Assembly (NCBI GenBank): GCA_030429685.1 | Contig: JAUIEY010000006.1 | Location: 1-24,627, forward strand | Reading direction: 5' to 3' | DNA: 24,627 bases | From: Gammaproteobacteria bacterium | GTDB lineage: Bacteria; Pseudomonadota; Gammaproteobacteria; Steroidobacterales; GCA-2729495 | In this document: in pieces, positions 21,466 through 24,627 of the stretch | Layout: each line of letters opens with the position of its first letter | How positions within the stretch are numbered: position 1 is the stretch's first letter | The notes under the pieces: model-generated | What the model was told of the DNA's origin: nothing | Databases searched by the model: none | Seen by the model: only the letters and a program-made list of their open reading frames with translations | Position numbers and translations under genes: made by a program

Positions 21466-23277
21466 ATGGCGGAAGGCGTAGCGTATCTGGATGGCCCCCG
21501 TTTGCAGCGCTGTCTGCTGGCCGGCCTCGACCGGTTGATTGCCGAACGCGAGTACCTCAACAAAATAAATGTATTTCCGGTGCCGGACGGCGATACCGGC
21601 AATAACCTCGCGCAAACCGCGATGGCCGCGCGTGACGCCATCGCCGAAGCGCACAGTTCCGCCGGGGAAATACTCAGTCGCCTCGCGGACGGTGCGCTGG
21701 ACGGCGCGCAGGGCAATTCCGGCGCCATCCTGGCGCAGTTTTTTCAGGGCCTTGCCGAAAATCTGGCCGACAAGGGCAAAATCGTTGCCGAAGAACTGGC
21801 GCGAGCAATGCCGGAAGCCGCCGCTGGTACCCGCGGCGCACTTGCCAATCCGCGCGAGGGCACCATTGTCACGGTGCTGGATGCAGCCGCTGCCGCGGCC
21901 AAAGCCAAACGCGGTTGCGGCGACTTTGCCAAACTGCTGCCGGCCATTCTGGAAGCCAGCCGCACGGCACTGGGTGCCACCACCGAACAACTGGAAGAGT
22001 TGCGCAAAGCCGGCGTGGTTGACGCCGGTGCACGGGGACTGGTGTGCATCCTCGAAGGCTGCACCGACTATCTGCTGCACGGTTCGCTGCGCGATCAACC
22101 GGAAGCGCCGCCGCCGGTTGGCGAAACTTTCGGCGCGCATCACGAACACAGCACTGACCTGCGGTTCCGCTATTGCACCGAATGCATGGTGACCGGTACC
22201 GATCTGGATGCCGCGGCAATTCGCCAGGAACTTGAGGCGCTGGGCAACAGCATGGTCATCGCCGGTTCGCGGCGCAGGTTGCGAATTCACATCCATACCA
22301 ACGAGCCGGAAACCATTTTTGACCTGGTCGGTGAATTTGGTGAGGTAAGCAAGACCAAAGCCGATGACATGATCGGTCAGGCACGCACTCTCAACCGCAG
22401 CAACCGGGACGTGGTGGTGATGACCGACTCCGCAGCCGACATTCCCGAAGCAGTGCTGACCAAACATGACATTCACATGGTGCCGCTGCGGGTGCAGTTC
22501 GGCACCGAAAGTCACCTCGACAAAACCGGCATCACGCCGGCGGAATTCCGCCGCGAACTGGAGAACAACCCGAACACGCCCGGCACCTCGCAGCCGACCC
22601 AGGGCGATCTGCGCCGCATGTTTGAGTTTCTCGGCACGCATTTCAAGGAAATCCTGGCGGTGTCATTGAGTTCAGGGCTTAGCGGCACGTGGCAGGGCAC
22701 GGTGGCAGCCGCCGAGCGCACCGACCTCGCGGAACGCATTCGCATCGTTGACAGTCACAATGTGTCAGCCGGACAGGGCTTGCTGGCAGTGCACGCAGCG
22801 CGGCTGGCGGAACAGGGTTTGCTCGGCGACGCGCTGGTGCAGGCCGTCAATGCGCAGGCGGGCAATATAAAAATTTATGCGCTGGTTTCCGATCTGAGCA
22901 ACGCGGTGCGCAGTGGCCGGGTAAGTCCGTGGATGAAACACCTGGCCGACTGGCTGCGCCTGACGCCGCTGCTGAAAGGCACCGCGGCGGGCAAAATCAC
23001 GCTCAGCGGTGTGCTCATCGGCCGCAGCAACCCGGCCGCCCGGCTGGCCGCGCACGTGAGCAGAAAACACCGCGGCGGCGGCCCGGTAGAATTTGCCATT
23101 GCCCACGGTCACAACGAAGCCGACGACGCGGCTTTGCTGAGCACGCGGCTGCAGGAAGGCATCAATGATGCAGTGTGCGCATGGCAGACAGAAATCGGCG
23201 CGGCACTCGGCGTGCATGCCGGCATGCAGGCGCTGGTGGTCGCCGTCATGCCACGCTCTGACAACACGTCGAACTAA
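21466..23277 (+). CDS. FakA-FakB-like fusion: DhaL/DAK2 kinase joined to a DegV domain
   Basis: In Gram-positive bacteria FakA (kinase) phosphorylates a fatty acid held by FakB (DegV family), giving acyl-phosphate for phospholipids. This 603-residue protein carries both. The DhaL domain has NKINVFPVPDGDTGNN (DGDTG at 41-45 binds Mg-ATP), GAQGNSGAIL and VVDAGARGL. The FakA middle and C-terminal part has YCTECMVTG near 237-245 and RIHIHTNEPE. A complete DegV domain follows from about 315, with VVVMTDSAADIP, PGTSQPTQGD, SLSSGLSGTWQ and SGRVSPWMKHLADWL, the fatty-acid pocket family pattern. No Shine-Dalgarno is evident at ATG 21466. It lies 20 bases after gspB. The fatty acid kinase role is inferred from domains. 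Confidence 0.88.
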   Translation: MAEGVAYLDGPRLQRCLLAGLDRLIAEREYLNKINVFPVPDGDTGNNLAQTAMAARDAIAEAHSSAGEILSRLADGALDGAQGNSGAILAQFFQGLAENLADKGKIVAEELARAMPEAAAGTRGALANPREGTIVTVLDAAAAAAKAKRGCGDFAKLLPAILEASRTALGATTEQLEELRKAGVVDAGARGLVCILEGCTDYLLHGSLRDQPEAPPPVGETFGAHHEHSTDLRFRYCTECMVTGTDLDAAAIRQELEALGNSMVIAGSRRRLRIHIHTNEPETIFDLVGEFGEVSKTKADDMIGQARTLNRSNRDVVVMTDSAADIPEAVLTKHDIHMVPLRVQFGTESHLDKTGITPAEFRRELENNPNTPGTSQPTQGDLRRMFEFLGTHFKEILAVSLSSGLSGTWQGTVAAAERTDLAERIRIVDSHNVSAGQGLLAVHAARLAEQGLLGDALVQAVNAQAGNIKIYALVSDLSNAVRSGRVSPWMKHLADWLRLTPLLKGTAAGKITLSGVLIGRSNPAARLAAHVSRKHRGGGPVEFAIAHGHNEADDAALLSTRLQEGINDAVCAWQTEIGAALGVHAGMQALVVAVMPRSDNTSN

Positions 23278-23972
23278 CTGCCGTTGCTGTCCAGTGGCGC
23301 AACCAGTTCCGGCTTGTCGTTGCGCGGACTGTTGACTGCGCGGCTAACCGCCCAGGCCTGCAGCTGCAAAGGTTTTGCCGCGGCAAGTTGCGCCTGCAGC
23401 GCCGGCACGCCGGCGTCGACATCCAGCCAATCCGCAAAGTCGCGCCGCTCCAGCATTACCGGCATACGGTGATGCAGCGGCTGCATGAAATCACTGGCCG
23501 CGGTGGTCAGAATACTGCAGGTGAACAGTTCAGCCGGGACATCATCCGGCTCGCCGGGCTTGCGTTCACGGTGTTCCCAGATGCCGGCCATGGCCAGCGG
23601 CAGCCCGTCGGCGCGGCTGATGAACCATGGCGTTTTGCCGCGCTCACCGCTGCTTTGCCATTCGTAAAAGCCGCTCGCCGGAATCAGGCAGCGCCGCCGC
23701 CTGAACGCTGCCCGGTAAGCCGGTTTCCCGGCGACCGTTTCAGCCCGCGCATTGATCATGCGATTACCGACGGCCAGGTCTTTGGCCCAGGAAGGCACCA
23801 AACCCCAGCGCAATGATGTCCAGGCCGGCGCGCCGGCGCTGTCGTGCACAATCGCATGCACACTTTGTGACGGCGCAATGTTGTAGCGAGCCGTGAATTC
23901 AGCTGGCGGGCCCATACCAAATGCCGCAGTTATCGCTTCCGCCGGTGAAAAAAACGCAAAGCGACCGCACAT
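23274..23972 (-). CDS. SRAP-family abasic-site protein (YedK/HMCES-like)
   Basis: SRAP proteins form a stable thiazolidine link through Cys2 to abasic sites in single-stranded DNA. The 232 residues keep all key positions: MCGRF with Cys2, RYNIAPSQ (29-36), Asn74 in NARAET, Glu104 in GFYEW, and the histidine in LHHRMPVML (167-168). GAAGG-type Shine-Dalgarno bases (GAAGG) lie about nine bases upstream of ATG 23972. Its 3' end overlaps the convergent FakA-FakB gene by four bases. The C-terminal 30 residues (AVSRAVNSPRNDKPELVAPLDSNGS) match the usual VN...ND..L ending of the family. Confidence 0.95.
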   Translation of the reverse strand: MCGRFAFFSPAEAITAAFGMGPPAEFTARYNIAPSQSVHAIVHDSAGAPAWTSLRWGLVPSWAKDLAVGNRMINARAETVAGKPAYRAAFRRRRCLIPASGFYEWQSSGERGKTPWFISRADGLPLAMAGIWEHRERKPGEPDDVPAELFTCSILTTAASDFMQPLHHRMPVMLERRDFADWLDVDAGVPALQAQLAAAKPLQLQAWAVSRAVNSPRNDKPELVAPLDSNGS

Positions 23973-23993
23973 AAGAAAGACCTTCAGGCCACG

Positions 23994-24627
23994 CTATTCG
24001 CGGATGCCGATACCGCGCGAAATCATGTAGTAGCAGGCAGAAAACGCCAGCACGAGAAATACCGTAATCACGACGTAGGCCATGCCGATGTCAATGTCGG
24101 AGACGCCCAGCACACCGTAGCGGAAACCGTTCACCATATAGAGAATGGGATTAAACGCCGACACGCTGGCCCAGAAGTCCGGCAGCAGCGAAGTCGTGTA
24201 GAACACACCACCCAGGTAGGTCAGCGGGCCCAGTACAAAGGTCGGGATGATGGAAATGTCATCGAACTTGCTGGCAAAAATGGCATTGATCATGCCGCCC
24301 AGTGAAAACACCACCGACGTCAGCACCAGGATACTGATGGCAATGGCCGGGTTCTGCACCTCGACCCGGGTAAAAAACAACGCCACCACCGTAACCACGG
24401 CGCCGACCGACAGGCCGCGCACCACCCCGCCGACCACATGCCCGGCAATAATCACCCAGGTGTGCATGGGCGCGACGATCATTTCCTGCAGGTGCCCCTG
24501 GAATTTGGCACCAAAAAATGACGACACCACGTTGCCATAGGAATTGGATATCACCGACATCATGATCAACCCGGGCGCCATGTACTGCATGTAATCGAAG
24601 CCGCCCATCTCGCCGATACGCCGGCCT
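23994..24627 (-). CDS. ABC-2 type permease, YadH-like, 5' end beyond the window
   Basis: The frame is open to the right window edge, where RRIGEMGGFDYMQYMAPGLIMM is read through the first internal Met; YadH of E. coli has a very similar RIGEMGGFxYMQ segment, so the N-terminal part is missing. The visible 211 or so residues contain five hydrophobic segments and the family motifs SSFFGAKFQGHLQEMIVAPM, NAIFASKFDDISIIPTFVLGPLTYLGGVFY and FNPILYMVNGFRYGVLG. It should pair with a YadG-like ATPase encoded further right (not seen). Substrate is unknown; related proteins include exporters of polysaccharides and drugs. It lies 21 bases downstream, on the same strand, from the SRAP gene start. Confidence 0.9.
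   Translation of the reverse strand, partial: GRRIGEMGGFDYMQYMAPGLIMMSVISNSYGNVVSSFFGAKFQGHLQEMIVAPMHTWVIIAGHVVGGVVRGLSVGAVVTVVALFFTRVEVQNPAIAISILVLTSVVFSLGGMINAIFASKFDDISIIPTFVLGPLTYLGGVFYTTSLLPDFWASVSAFNPILYMVNGFRYGVLGVSDIDIGMAYVVITVFLVLAFSACYYMISRGIGIRE

Noticed and set aside
21442..22641. 399-codon minus-strand open frame
   Set aside because: It is antisense to the FakA-FakB fusion, which has clear family motifs; long antisense frames are expected at this GC content.

Overview
The window looks like chromosome from a gammaproteobacterium. NorR, OmpW, FadE, GspA/GspB, a ZrgA-type operon and a YadH-like permease all resemble gammaproteobacterial families. Most of it is GC-rich (two 60-base lines counted by hand in fadE and gspA gave 62-65 % GC). 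I saw no rRNA, tRNA, CRISPR array, transposase or attachment site. No stretch over 300 bases lacks a gene. The mevalonate genes, the nirK cluster and the general gene set would fit a marine or sediment lineage, but the species cannot be read from the sequence.

Layout. (1) 1-2317: the 3' end of a TraT-like lipoprotein gene, a hairpin, then an exported caspase-like (C14) protein whose reading frame is split by one in-frame TAA. (2) 2366-7145: an AT-richer block (sampled lines 45-47 % GC) with a NorR-type NO-sensing regulator divergent from a four-gene copper/heme operon: nirK nitrite reductase, di-heme cytochrome c, mono-heme cytochrome c and a two-domain multicopper oxidase. The gap between norR and nirK has two GT-N7-AC NorR-type operators and a near-consensus sigma-54 promoter. 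The gene content matches the ncgABC-nirK cluster known from Nitrosomonas, but in another order and apparently under NorR/sigma-54 control. (3) 7167-11009: ompW, which has a TAG three codons before its natural aromatic end, then fadE and a DUF4399 lipoprotein. (4) 11023-19019: isoprenoid precursor genes of the mevalonate route (mvaS, mvaD, phosphomevalonate kinase, ispA). Between mvaS and the others sits a zinc-associated ABC operon: a small CxxC protein, His-rich ZrgA/DUF2796, an ATPase, a permease and DUF3299. (5) 19126-24627: gspA-gspB of type II secretion, a fused FakA-FakB-like fatty acid kinase, a SRAP/YedK abasic-site protein, and the start of a YadH-like ABC-2 permease cut by the window end.

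How the genes work together. NorR would sense NO and switch on nitrite reduction plus its electron carriers. mvaS, mvaD, phosphomevalonate kinase and IspA supply farnesyl diphosphate by the mevalonate route, with HMG-CoA reductase and mevalonate kinase presumably elsewhere. FadE and the Fak fusion both act on fatty acids, in beta-oxidation and in activation of exogenous acids. The most notable points are the NorR/sigma-54 nirK locus, two isolated nonsense codons in otherwise intact genes, the mevalonate cluster beside ispA, and the one-chain fatty acid kinase.
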